Shown here: positions 42,898 to 51,520 of the stretch, one piece after another
Layout: each line of letters starts with the position of its first letter
Numbering within the stretch: the first letter of the stretch is position 1
Assembly (NCBI GenBank): GCA_963674955.2
Contig: CAXXKR010000001.1
Coordinates: forward strand, 124,001-188,000
Direction: 5' to 3'
Length of the DNA stretch: 64,000 nt
Source: G963674955 sp963674955
Lineage (GTDB): Bacteria; Desulfobacterota; Desulfovibrionia; Desulfovibrionales; Desulfovibrionaceae
Translations under genes and position numbers: made by a program
The notes under the pieces: model-generated
The model's input: the letters and a program-made list of their open reading frames with translations, nothing else
Database searches by the model: none
Told to the model about the DNA's origin: nothing

Positions 42898-42924
42898 TGT
42901 CATAGTTTGTCAAAGATTGTCAAA
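42898..42924. repeat. Three phased TGTCAWA heptamers upstream of the HTH gene
   Basis: TGTCATA (42898), TGTCAAA (42908) and TGTCAAA (42918) recur at exactly 10 bases, one helical turn, 41–67 bases upstream of the HTH gene start. On the minus strand each reads TTTGACA/TATGACA and so also resembles a -35 box. A cooperative operator or overlapping promoters are both possible. Confidence 0.5.
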
Positions 42925-43054
42925 GAAATTCAAAAAAATTTACTCCAGTTCATCACTGATCAACATTTGCGTGTTGAAAATGCAATAACTTAGCCTAGTT
43001 GAACACTAAAAACCAGTTAAATTTTATAGTGTGCCGGAACAATGAGTTGGGCGA

Positions 43055-44716
43055 TCAAAACTCGCCGTCCGCCAGGTTGACCCAATTTCCATTGAAACCG
43101 TAGCAGAGGTAAATGGTGAATTCTCGTGCGGGTTTTCCATTGAATGTCGTCTGGACGAGAATGGGTTCGCCGACCCGCTCGAACATGGTCTCGGGGTCAA
43201 AGTCCACAGAACCCTTGAAATTTTTGCGAACGTAGATGGCGTCCCAGCCCTTTTTGTCCTCCGGACCGGGCCAGAGATCGTATTGGTTCATGCGGCGATG
43301 GTGGGTCCATGCGCAGTAGGCCTGCGGCTGGCCGGGTATGTAGAAGGAAAGGGCGGAGGTGATGTCGTAGACATCGCTGAAAAAGAAAACCTTCTGCGGG
43401 TTCTGGAAGTCATTGTTTCTGTGCTGGTCGATAGTCCGGCCAAGATCATCCCAGCCCTTGAGGCGCTGATAGGGGTCCACGGTGTTCAGGCCGTTGACGA
43501 CGTTGCTGTTGATCCAAGCGGACGCGGGCCACATGTCGTGAATGGGCTTGATGTCGGCAGGCAGAAACTGCAGCGTGTGCAGGGCGGCAAAAACAAAGAC
43601 GGCCAGCCCGGCCCAAAGACGAACAGGCCTTTTGGCGGAGGCCGTTTTTTCATCGGAAAGGTAGAGGGCGGCCAGGATGGTTCCGCCGACCCAGAGAACC
43701 AGGGTCCAGTTGGCGTACATCTTGGTGTGCATGGCCCAGAACAGGTAAAACAGGGCAAGAGGCAGAAAGGTCGAAATTCCGGCAAGGTAGCAGCGTGCGC
43801 ATTCCTTGTTTTCCGTCATGGAAGAAGCGATTTTGCCTTTTCGGAAAAGCCTTGCCCCGGCAAGGGTGCCGGCCGCCATGTAATAAATCCACCAGGGCAT
43901 GGCCACGCCTAGCTGCGAAAAAACGAACTCAGGAAAGCGGTGCAACTGAAAAAAAGCATTGGCCTTTTTCCCGGAAACGCCCACAAGATGGGTTACGTGT
44001 TTGAATCCCACCCAGTCGTTCTGCATGTTCCATATCAGTGTGGGCAAAACGCCCAGGAAAAGGCCCGCCAGGATCGCGGAAACCAGTTTCGAGGTGTACC
44101 CCCTGGGCGCGAGACTTTTGGCCCTTAGAAGCAAAATATGGACAAGGGCCAGGGGGATGAACGCCGCCATCATGTACTTGGCCAGATAGCCAAGAGCCAG
44201 GCAGAGGGCGAGCAGGACAAAGGGCAGAGTGGGAGCGCTTCCGTCGCTGCGCGGTTTGGATCCGGCGTAAAGGCAGAAGATTGCCGTGGTCCAAAACAGA
44301 AGCAAGGGGTTGTCAGTGGTCATGACCAGCCCCATCAGGCAGAACAGGGGCAGGGAATTGAAGATCACGAGTCCCCAAATGCCGGCCTTGGGCCTGTTCA
44401 TCACCCTTGCCAGCCCGATCCAGAGCACCAGTTGGGTAAAAAAGGAACCAAGCACTGAGCCGAAACGAACGCCAAGTTCGTTGTTGCCGAATATATCGGT
44501 CCAGAAGCGAATAATCAGGGCGATGAGCGGCCCTTTTGAATAATAGGAAAGCTGCAGCCGGCGCGACCAGTCCCAGTACTGGGCCTCGTCCTGAACAAGG
44601 TTGACCTGGACGGATGCAACAAACCACAACCTTACGAGTGTGGTGGCGGCGATAATGCCGAAGGCCAGCAACCAGGCCTGCCTGCCGTCGGTGCGGATTA
44701 TATCGGTCTGGTGCAT
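43055..44716 (-). CDS. GT39/ArnT-like membrane glycosyltransferase
   Basis: A 553-residue protein with about 11 hydrophobic segments and the GT39 luminal motif LVQDEAQYWDWS (about residues 40–51), where the DE pair is the catalytic site in protein mannosyltransferase/ArnT relatives. A C-terminal periplasmic tail (about residues 400–553) follows. Such enzymes move a sugar from a lipid-linked donor to a membrane or surface acceptor. It is the last gene of a four-gene cluster (methyltransferase, two SGNH proteins, this). AAGG precedes the ATG. Donor and acceptor are unknown. Confidence 0.85.
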   Translation of the reverse strand: MHQTDIIRTDGRQAWLLAFGIIAATTLVRLWFVASVQVNLVQDEAQYWDWSRRLQLSYYSKGPLIALIIRFWTDIFGNNELGVRFGSVLGSFFTQLVLWIGLARVMNRPKAGIWGLVIFNSLPLFCLMGLVMTTDNPLLLFWTTAIFCLYAGSKPRSDGSAPTLPFVLLALCLALGYLAKYMMAAFIPLALVHILLLRAKSLAPRGYTSKLVSAILAGLFLGVLPTLIWNMQNDWVGFKHVTHLVGVSGKKANAFFQLHRFPEFVFSQLGVAMPWWIYYMAAGTLAGARLFRKGKIASSMTENKECARCYLAGISTFLPLALFYLFWAMHTKMYANWTLVLWVGGTILAALYLSDEKTASAKRPVRLWAGLAVFVFAALHTLQFLPADIKPIHDMWPASAWINSNVVNGLNTVDPYQRLKGWDDLGRTIDQHRNNDFQNPQKVFFFSDVYDITSALSFYIPGQPQAYCAWTHHRRMNQYDLWPGPEDKKGWDAIYVRKNFKGSVDFDPETMFERVGEPILVQTTFNGKPAREFTIYLCYGFNGNWVNLADGEF

Positions 44717-44738
44717 CTAACTGCCTTTGTTGGACTTG

Positions 44739-45767
44739 TTAACGTAATGAAGCCTGCTTCAAAAACCCTTGGTCAATGATCCAGCGAGAGAGAACACGAT
44801 CGAAAAGCTCGTTTGCATAGCCGTTGGCATGAGTATCTTCAACAGTCACCCACAACAAAGACGGGTCTTGGTCCGCGATGTGCGGAAGAAAGTCGAGATA
44901 GGGGATGGCGTTGATCCTGGCCTGCTCCTGAATTTTCCTGTTTACTTCGGGAAAGGGGTAGTCCTTGAGCTGGTGAAGTTCGGGCTGGTTGGCGATGAGC
45001 AGGAGGACATTGTTTTCGCGGCAATAATCTGCCAAGCGCTTGATTGAACCCTTGGTCTTTTCCCATCCGGGTGACCCGTCGCGGTATAGGTTGCGGTAGT
45101 AGTCGCGCCAGTCCTGACTGGCCTGGAACATGCGCAGGGCCTTGTCCACACGGCCCGAGAGAAAAGCTATGACCATTGATTTGTTGACCAGAAACGAAAC
45201 CTTGCGCTTTGGAGTGGGCTCGCCGTCGTTGATGAAATAATTGAGAATGACAATGTCCGGATCGTACTTGAAACCCTTGGTCAGGAAGTATTCGGTTTCC
45301 TGGGAAGTGTTGTAGTTGCCTACCCCGGTGTTGATCACTTCCACCGGTAATGCGGGGTCGGCGGCGTTCAACGACTTTTCCAGTCTGCGGGACAGGGTCT
45401 CTTCCTGGGCGACGCCCCAGCCAAAGGTCAGGGAATCACCAAGCATCAGTATGCGGATGGTTCCGTCGGGCTTGTCAAGCTCGTGTTCCACATCTCGAAG
45501 GCCATGGGAGTTGATGACCACATCCACGCCCATGAAGTGTCCGCCTGTGCCGGGTGTGTGCTCATGGCCGATCTCGGGGTTCTCGGACACCTTTTTTACT
45601 TCGGTGGCGTATTTCCACATCTCCAGATCGAAATCCAACCCGGAAAAAAAGAGTCCGGATCTCAGCGAAATTTCCAGCAAGAGGAATATGCCTGCCAATA
45701 CGATGAGTACCAAAACCATTCCGCCTGCAAAGCTGGTCCTGGTGGGGGTGCTTTTTAAATTTGTCAT
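44739..45767 (-). CDS. Membrane-anchored SGNH hydrolase-like protein, copy 2
   Basis: A 342-residue protein with one N-terminal transmembrane helix (about residues 15–36) and a periplasmic SGNH/GDSL domain: block I LMLGDSLTFGWGV, a glycine block around NTGVGNYNTSQE, an NYFINDGEPT block and the C-terminal DTHANGYAN with an Asp–His pair. Its neighbour 45780–46895 has the same plan. Such proteins often add or remove acyl groups on surface glycans. Six genes of this type in envelope clusters are not uncommon; the substrate here is unknown. Confidence 0.85.
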   Translation of the reverse strand: MTNLKSTPTRTSFAGGMVLVLIVLAGIFLLLEISLRSGLFFSGLDFDLEMWKYATEVKKVSENPEIGHEHTPGTGGHFMGVDVVINSHGLRDVEHELDKPDGTIRILMLGDSLTFGWGVAQEETLSRRLEKSLNAADPALPVEVINTGVGNYNTSQETEYFLTKGFKYDPDIVILNYFINDGEPTPKRKVSFLVNKSMVIAFLSGRVDKALRMFQASQDWRDYYRNLYRDGSPGWEKTKGSIKRLADYCRENNVLLLIANQPELHQLKDYPFPEVNRKIQEQARINAIPYLDFLPHIADQDPSLLWVTVEDTHANGYANELFDRVLSRWIIDQGFLKQASLR

Positions 45768-45779
45768 TGAAATTTGAGC

Positions 45780-46895
45780 TTAATCGATCAGCTTGTTTAC
45801 GTGTTCCCTCAAAATATCAAAAGCCGTGCGCTGAAACGAGACATTGTAGTGGTCGTCGCAGACAAAGTAGTAGTCCTTGAAGTCGCCGCCCTTATCATAC
45901 ATCGGCTCAAGCAGGTCAACATAGTCGAAGCCCGTCTGTCTGCCCAGTTCCCCGAGCCTTTTTGCCAAAGGGGTTTCGCCTCCATCGTAACGAAGAAAGT
46001 CCCGGTAGTTGGGAACGGTAAAGACCAGCGCCTTGCGCCCCTGAGCCTCCTTGACAATCTGTTCAAGGGTGTAGCGCATGATCTGAAACTCATCTTCCTT
46101 GAAATCGTAGTAGCCGGAATAGGGCTTTTCAGGCTTCTGGTCAATTTCAACGAGCCATTTGGGCTTGAACTGGGAAATGTTATAAGTGCCGAATACATAG
46201 CGTATAATCTTGTATGTGTAGCTGAAATCCCTGAGCGTAAAGTCGAAACTCTTAAGGAGTTGGAAGGGCCTGCTCCGGGATTCGAGTTTCTCCTTGAAAT
46301 AGGTGAGGTTGTAGTCCGGGTATGTTCCGGTCAGGTAGGGGCGATAGCGGTCGGCGAGAACCTCCCTGCCGTATTCCAGGTCGTTGTCCTTGAAATCGTT
46401 TTTGGGGATGATGGCAATAATTACGGCGTCGTGGTCGAAATCCTTGGCAAAGTGCTTGTACTGCTGCCAGTACTGTATGGTTCCGAATGATCCCGCCGTG
46501 CCGAAATTCAAGTATTCGCGTCCATCGGCGACCTCGAACATGTTGGTCAGCCTGTCCGGAAGCTCGAGTCCCCAACCCTCGATAAAGGAGTCGCCAAGAA
46601 CAACCACCCGCTTCTTGTCCGACTTGATCTGCCTTTCAACGTCGCGCATGCCAAGGGAGTTGGCTTCGTAGACAACGGTGAAGCAGGCCTTGTTGTGCAC
46701 GTATTTGGAGTGCGGCTTGTGCCAGACGCCGAAATGCTCGTCCATGTCCACCCAGAACTTGGAGCTGGCGTTGACAAGGGTGTAGGCAGGCAACGGAATG
46801 TTTTTGTTGAAGAATCTGACATAAACAAAGCTTGCGCCTTCAAGGCAGACGACCAGGATGAGCAGAAACATAAAAAAACTTTTAATGAATTTCAT
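45780..46895 (-). CDS. Membrane-anchored SGNH hydrolase-like protein, copy 1
   Basis: A 371-residue protein from ATG 46895 (MKFIKSFFMFLL); a longer frame into the methyltransferase gene is not a real start. One transmembrane helix (about residues 5–25) is followed by an SGNH domain with VVVLGDSFIEGWGL, FGTAGSFGTIQY, IIAIIPKNDFKDND and a C-terminal CDDHYNVSF carrying the D-x-x-H-like pair. It differs from copy 2 in most of its sequence but shares the order of blocks. It lies between a methyltransferase and copy 2 with 10- and 12-base gaps, so it is co-transcribed. Confidence 0.85.
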   Translation of the reverse strand: MKFIKSFFMFLLILVVCLEGASFVYVRFFNKNIPLPAYTLVNASSKFWVDMDEHFGVWHKPHSKYVHNKACFTVVYEANSLGMRDVERQIKSDKKRVVVLGDSFIEGWGLELPDRLTNMFEVADGREYLNFGTAGSFGTIQYWQQYKHFAKDFDHDAVIIAIIPKNDFKDNDLEYGREVLADRYRPYLTGTYPDYNLTYFKEKLESRSRPFQLLKSFDFTLRDFSYTYKIIRYVFGTYNISQFKPKWLVEIDQKPEKPYSGYYDFKEDEFQIMRYTLEQIVKEAQGRKALVFTVPNYRDFLRYDGGETPLAKRLGELGRQTGFDYVDLLEPMYDKGGDFKDYYFVCDDHYNVSFQRTAFDILREHVNKLID

Positions 46896-46905
46896 GGCGG
46901 TGCAA

Positions 46906-47724
46906 TCATACTCCCTGAGACATGAAGCCGGAAAAGGGGTCTTCCTTGCGGGCGCAGATGATGACATCCTTGCCCAGAAAGACAGGTTTTGTGGTAACGG
47001 CCTTTGCAATGTACCTGTTGTAGGCCCTGTCCTCGACGCTGAGCTTTTCAAATTCTTCGGCCTTTTTTTTGTAGCACAACAAGTAATACAGGGTAACCAA
47101 CCTGAAAAAAGGCAGAAAAGGCAGAAAAATGTAGTCGCTGGCCTGGATTTCACTGGTCGATTCGGCGAGCACATTGAACCCTGTCTTGCGCAGGTAGTAG
47201 TCCATTTCTGGGTAGCCGATGAGATTGATGTGCGAACGTCCCACGGGGTAGCGCAAATTGATGGGCGATTTCATGCCCCGGTAGAAGCAGGTCATGAAAT
47301 GATAGAACCGTGAACGAATCTGCAGGCGGTTGGGAAAAGTTAGTATCAATGTCCCGCCGTCCTTGAGGCAGCGGTTGAACTCTCTCAGCGTGTGGGCAGT
47401 GGACTCAACATGCTCTATCACCTCGCGGCAGATGATGACATCGAAGGTGTTGTCTTCGAAAGGCAGCGGCTCGTTGAGGTTGGCTCCGTATTCCTTGATG
47501 TCCTTGGGCAGTCCTTGGGGATTCTTGGGATTGAAGTTTGAGATGACCACCTTGTGGCCTGAATGATAAAGTTCCGAAGCAAGTTGCGCCTGTCCGGCGC
47601 TGGCCTCGTAAATATGTTGGGGGCCAGCGGGCAGAAAGGATTTGATGATGTCGTCCTTCCAGATATCACGCCTGTGTTTACGAACGGTGTTACCATTCAC
47701 TGTGATGTTTCGGTAATGGCTCAT
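46906..47724 (-). CDS. Class I SAM-dependent methyltransferase
   Basis: A 272-residue methyltransferase, first gene of the envelope cluster. Motif I reads IYEASAGQAQLASELYHSG (weak GxGxG), and the acidic DVIICREVIEHVESTAHTL with LKDGGTLILTFPNRL fits UbiE/Methyltransf_11-type enzymes. A hydrophobic C-terminal segment (FLPFLPFFRLVTLYYLLCY, about residues 200–220) suggests membrane association. Acting on a lipid-linked sugar or polysaccharide is inferred from the neighbouring SGNH and GT39 genes. Confidence 0.82.
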   Translation of the reverse strand: MSHYRNITVNGNTVRKHRRDIWKDDIIKSFLPAGPQHIYEASAGQAQLASELYHSGHKVVISNFNPKNPQGLPKDIKEYGANLNEPLPFEDNTFDVIICREVIEHVESTAHTLREFNRCLKDGGTLILTFPNRLQIRSRFYHFMTCFYRGMKSPINLRYPVGRSHINLIGYPEMDYYLRKTGFNVLAESTSEIQASDYIFLPFLPFFRLVTLYYLLCYKKKAEEFEKLSVEDRAYNRYIAKAVTTKPVFLGKDVIICARKEDPFSGFMSQGV

Positions 47725-47807
47725 ACGTTGCCCTGTTTATTTTTGTTGGAAATCCATGGGAAATGCCGCAGTCCGGCTTCTACCCGTCAATGGCTGGTAT
47801 TGCAAGT

Positions 47808-48338
47808 CTAGGAGTGGGTTGGTGCGGGTTCGGTGGGTTGAAATTCATCCAGGTCCGGCTCGTCGGAAACAACATCCAAAAGAACCAGGGCGGAGTCATC
47901 CAAGTCTTCGTTCAAATTGGTTATTACGCGACCAATGAACTTGATCAGCATGCCTTTTTCAACCGGGTTTATGCCGAGGAGGGCCGTTTCCTCTAGTTCC
48001 TTTTCGGCTAGGCTGAGGGGTTGTTCAAGCTCAAGTCCTTTTCGGGTAAGCGAATATCTGGATTTTCTGCGGTCTTTTTTGTCTTGGGTCGAGGTGAGCA
48101 GACCATCGCGGACCATGCGTGTCAAGGTCGCGGACAGAGTGGGTTGCTCAATGCCCAGAAGAGTGCAGAGCTCGGACTGGCTCAGCTCTGGCTTGGCCCA
48201 GAGGTGTTTTAAAATTCGAAATTGTGCTGGAGAAACAAGGTGTTGCTCAAGCCTGCTGCGCAAGGCCTGTTCTGAATTACGTTCCATTTTCCAGACCAAT
48301 TGCAAGAATCTGTAGAATTTATCGGTAGGCTTATTCAT
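47808..48338 (-). CDS. MarR-family transcriptional regulator
   Basis: A 176-residue winged-helix regulator. Recognition region: SQSELCTLLGIEQPTLSATLTRMVRDGLL, then the wing DKKDRRKSRYSLTRKG. The C-terminal 40 residues are acidic and extended. It is divergent from the MATE efflux gene across a 161-base gap holding two operator-like palindromes, the classical MarR arrangement. It probably represses both itself and the exporter until a drug-like ligand binds. Confidence 0.92.
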   Translation of the reverse strand: MNKPTDKFYRFLQLVWKMERNSEQALRSRLEQHLVSPAQFRILKHLWAKPELSQSELCTLLGIEQPTLSATLTRMVRDGLLTSTQDKKDRRKSRYSLTRKGLELEQPLSLAEKELEETALLGINPVEKGMLIKFIGRVITNLNEDLDDSALVLLDVVSDEPDLDEFQPTEPAPTHS

Positions 48339-48365
48339 TATGTAAAGTTGGTTAAGTAATTATAT

Positions 48366-48377
48366 ATGGCTGGCTAT
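48366..48377. promoter_or_regulatory. MarR operator-like site 1
   Basis: ATGGCTGGCTAT resembles site 2 with two mismatches. Its start lies 20 bases before that of site 2, two helical turns, in the MarR–MATE intergenic region. Confidence 0.55.
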
Positions 48378-48385
48378 GTTAATAA

Positions 48386-48397
48386 ATAGCTAGCTAT
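48386..48397. promoter_or_regulatory. MarR operator-like site 2
   Basis: ATAGCTAGCTAT is a perfect 12-base palindrome between the divergent marR and MATE genes, the expected type of MarR dimer site. Confidence 0.65.
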
Positions 48398-48499
48398 AAA
48401 TTGTCAAGCAAATATGAATTATCAAGAAATTGTTTTGAAATTAAAATTAGTTTTGAAACTTGTTGACAGGTTTTGACGGGCAACATAGCCCTGAGCATT

Positions 48500-49888
48500 A
48501 TGAAGGAATCATTGAAGATCAGATATAATGAGTCCGGTGGATACCGGGAAGTGTTGAGGATTGGGCTACCGCTTGTCGCCAGCATGGCCTCGGTCACGGT
48601 CATGCAGTTCACGGACAGGCTGTTTCTCAGCAATTATTCGGTCGAGGCCATTTCAGCCTGCGTTCCGGCCGGAATCGCTTTCTTTCTCGCTGTGTCATTT
48701 TTTTTCGGAACAGTTGAGTATGTAAGTGTTTTCGTGGCGCAGTATACGGGGTCGTGCAGACATGAGCGCGTAGGTGCGGCTTTGTGGCAGGGAATTATAT
48801 TTTGCTTTCCCGCTGCGCTTATTCTGACGCTCGTCGCCCTGTTCTCAGAAAGCCTGTTCGCCCTTTCCGGCCACCCGGAAGGTGTTTGGCAAATGGAGGC
48901 AAGGTATTACGAAATACTGTCTTTTGGCTCAATTGCGCTCTTGCTCAACATTTGCTTGTCCTGTTTTTTTTCCGGAAGAGGCCTGACCAAGGTGATCATG
49001 CTTGCCAACCTCGCCGGCGCGATTGTCAACATTCCGCTTGATTACTGCCTAATCAATGGTATCGGGCCGTTCCCCGAGCTGGGCATTGTGGGCGCGGCGC
49101 TGGCTACCGTGGTAGCCTGGGTAGTGATCGCCCTGATATTCGGACTGCTGATATTCACCAGGGAAAACGACAAGCGCTTTGCGGTGTTTCGCTCTATGGG
49201 CTTTGACGGGGATTTGTTCGGCAGATTCATGAAGTTCGGGTTCTCAGGCGGGCTGCAGTTTTTCATTGACCTTTTCGCGGTAACATTTTTCGTCATGATG
49301 GCCGGGCGATTGGGCGTCGAGGAGTTGGCAGCCACAAACATAGCCTGTTCCATACATTCACTGGTCTTTCTGCCGATGATTGGTTTTACCGTGGCCGCCA
49401 GTGTCCTTGTTGGACAGGCTGTGGGTGCGGGCAAGCCGGAACGCGGCAAACGTTCGGTCTTGAACACCACGCACCTGACCCTGGCCTACAGCCTTGTTAT
49501 GTGCATGTTGTTCGTTCTGGTTCCGGAAATGTTCATCGAGTTGTTTCGGACAAAGGGCGGCGATGCTGAAAGTTTCGAAGCTGTTGTGGACCTGGGGGTT
49601 GTAATGCTTCGTTTTGTGGCGATTTTCGGCATCACCGACGGTCTCGCAATCGTTTTTTTCGGAGCGCTCAAGGGTGCGGGGGATGTTATCTTCCCTATGC
49701 TGATGATGATTGCAAATTGCGCCCTGATTATGGTCTTGCCAATGTTGCTTGGTGAATACCTTGGAATTGTGGATATTTATTTCGTCTGGATCTGCCTTAC
49801 CGCCTATGCGGTCATGTTGGCTCTGCTCTTTGCCCTGCGATTCCATTCAGGTCGCTGGATGTCCAAGCGCGTTATTGAAAATGAGTAA
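48500..49888 (+). CDS. MATE-family multidrug efflux transporter
   Basis: Ion-coupled exporter of drugs or metabolites, about 462 residues from ATG 48500 (an in-frame TTG at 48473 is an alternative). About 12 hydrophobic segments form two similar halves; family-typical stretches include PLVASMASVTVMQFTDRLFLSN near the start and MIGFTVAASVLVGQAVGAG in the second half. The divergent marR gene and paired palindromes suggest ligand-induced expression. It is followed by larE after 80 bases on the same strand, possibly a separate unit. Confidence 0.92.
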   Translation: MKESLKIRYNESGGYREVLRIGLPLVASMASVTVMQFTDRLFLSNYSVEAISACVPAGIAFFLAVSFFFGTVEYVSVFVAQYTGSCRHERVGAALWQGIIFCFPAALILTLVALFSESLFALSGHPEGVWQMEARYYEILSFGSIALLLNICLSCFFSGRGLTKVIMLANLAGAIVNIPLDYCLINGIGPFPELGIVGAALATVVAWVVIALIFGLLIFTRENDKRFAVFRSMGFDGDLFGRFMKFGFSGGLQFFIDLFAVTFFVMMAGRLGVEELAATNIACSIHSLVFLPMIGFTVAASVLVGQAVGAGKPERGKRSVLNTTHLTLAYSLVMCMLFVLVPEMFIELFRTKGGDAESFEAVVDLGVVMLRFVAIFGITDGLAIVFFGALKGAGDVIFPMLMMIANCALIMVLPMLLGEYLGIVDIYFVWICLTAYAVMLALLFALRFHSGRWMSKRVIENE

Positions 49889-49968
49889 GAGGAGTTTTGG
49901 GGTTTTGGGCAGACGGTAGAAACCGAAAGAGGGTTGCCATGAACGCAGGCTGTGGATAATCTGCTGAT

Positions 49969-50751
49969 ATGTGCGCAAGAGGGTCAAGCGGAGATCAAGG
50001 GCTCAAGGCCTGCCTGGCGAAACTGGACAGGGTGGTGGTGGCCCTGTCGGGAGGGGTGGATTCTTCCCTTGTGGCCTGGAGCGCTTATAAAACGTTGGGG
50101 AACAAGGCCAGGGCCGTCACCGTTCGCACCGAGTTCACCAGCTACAGCCAGATGCAAAAAGCACGGTCTATCGTTCGCAGGCTGGGAATCAGGCACGAGG
50201 TCCGGTCCCTTGATCTGCTGCACGACGAGGCACTGTCTGATAATGGAAACGAGCGTTGTTATTTCTGTAAAAAAGCGCTGATGGGCGAGATTCTTGGTCA
50301 AGCGGACAAGAATGAAACCGTTTTGGACGGCACCAATGCCGATGACGACAAGAATAGGCCGGGGCGCAGGGCGTTGAGCGAATTGGGTGTGGTTTCTCCC
50401 CTTGAAATGTGCGGGCTTGGCAAAACAATGATCAGGTCGCTTTCCAGGGCTCGGGGGCTGGCGAACTGGGATGAGCCGTCCGACTCCTGTCTGGCCACAA
50501 GGGTGCCTTTGATGGAGAAGATAACCGCCAGAAAATTGCGGATGATCGAGGAGATGGAAGATTTTTTGCGAAGCCTTGGCCTTTCCGATCTGCGCGCCAG
50601 GTGCTGTTCGGCCCAAAGGGATAATGATCTGAAGGTGATCGTGGAAACGCCTAGGGAACAAAGAGTTGAGTGTGAGCATGTCGATGGCGCGATCAGGCGC
50701 ATGGCCTCTCTGGTTGGCTTCTCTGAACTTGAATACGGAGACAGGCGATAG
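49969..50751 (+). CDS. larE: Sulfur-insertion protein LarE of the nickel-pincer nucleotide pathway
   Basis: Inserts sulfur into the pyridinium dithiocarboxylate precursor of the nickel-pincer cofactor used by lactate racemase. The 260-residue PP-loop protein has SGGVDSS (residues 27–33). Three cysteines are placed as C97-x-x-C100 (RCYFCKK) and C174 (SDSCLATR). This three-Cys set matches LarE proteins that bind a [4Fe-4S] cluster, as described for Thermotoga, whereas the sacrificial Lactobacillus type has only the last cysteine. larB starts in the same bases as its stop (TAGTG). No Shine-Dalgarno is clear at ATG 49969. Confidence 0.9.
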   Translation: MCARGSSGDQGLKACLAKLDRVVVALSGGVDSSLVAWSAYKTLGNKARAVTVRTEFTSYSQMQKARSIVRRLGIRHEVRSLDLLHDEALSDNGNERCYFCKKALMGEILGQADKNETVLDGTNADDDKNRPGRRALSELGVVSPLEMCGLGKTMIRSLSRARGLANWDEPSDSCLATRVPLMEKITARKLRMIEEMEDFLRSLGLSDLRARCCSAQRDNDLKVIVETPREQRVECEHVDGAIRRMASLVGFSELEYGDRR

Positions 50752-51488
50752 TGAATTTGGATCATCTTCTTGATCAATTCGTGAGCGGAAAGATGTCTCG
50801 CGAAGAACTGAAACGCCACCTTGCCAGGGCGCCGTTTCAGGAGCTTGATTCGGCCAAATTGGACCACCATCGCTTGGTGCGCACCAATCATCCCGAGGTG
50901 GTGTTCTGCCAGGGCAAGACACCGGAGCAGGTCAGGGAAATATTCCGGGCCATGCTCAAGGAGTATTCCCGGGTGCTCGGCACCAGGGCCGATGAAGAGC
51001 ATTGCCGGGCGTTGGAGGATGTTCAAGGGATTGAATATGATCCGGTCTCCAGGCTTTTGACTTGCGGCAGAACCGGAGTTGGAAAAAAAGGCCTTGTTGC
51101 CGTGGTCAGCGCGGGAACCTCGGATCTGCCTGTGGCCGAGGAGGCCGCCCAGACTGCGGAATACTTGGGCAGCAAGGTTTTTAGGCATTATGATTGCGGA
51201 GCGGCCGGCATCCATCGCCTGCTTTCCGCTCTTGATGAAATCGCCTCAGCCAAGGCGATCATAACGGTTGCGGGCATGGAAGGCGCGCTGGCCACTGTGG
51301 TCAGCGGCATGGTCTCCCCCCCGGTGATCGCCGTCCCCACCAGCATCGGCTACGGAGCCAGCTTTGAAGGGCTTGCGGCGTTGCTGAGCATGATGAATTG
51401 CTGCGCTCCCGGTGTTTCCGTGGTGAACATCGACAACGGGTTCGGAGCGGGCTATCTCGCGCACGTGATCAACGCCCAGAGCCGGTGA
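50751..51488 (+). CDS. larB: Pyridinium-3,5-biscarboxylic acid mononucleotide synthase LarB
   Basis: Carboxylates and hydrolyses nicotinic acid adenine dinucleotide at the first step of nickel-pincer cofactor synthesis. The 245-residue protein has a PurE-like carboxylase domain: VVSAGTSDLPVAEEA, HYDCGAAGIHRLL, ITVAGMEGALATVVSGMVSPPVIAVPTSIGYG and a final FGAGYLAHVIN. The GTG start overlaps the larE stop by one base. A partial larC follows 32 bases later. The family is about 250 residues, so it is complete. Confidence 0.92.
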   Translation: MNLDHLLDQFVSGKMSREELKRHLARAPFQELDSAKLDHHRLVRTNHPEVVFCQGKTPEQVREIFRAMLKEYSRVLGTRADEEHCRALEDVQGIEYDPVSRLLTCGRTGVGKKGLVAVVSAGTSDLPVAEEAAQTAEYLGSKVFRHYDCGAAGIHRLLSALDEIASAKAIITVAGMEGALATVVSGMVSPPVIAVPTSIGYGASFEGLAALLSMMNCCAPGVSVVNIDNGFGAGYLAHVINAQSR

Positions 51489-51520
51489 AGGGTGGTGAGC
51501 GTGTGGTCAAGGACAGGCGG

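Noticed and set aside
46896..47174. 93-residue extension of SGNH copy 1
   Set aside because: It reads through the methyltransferase gene in another frame; the membrane-helix start at 46895 is natural.
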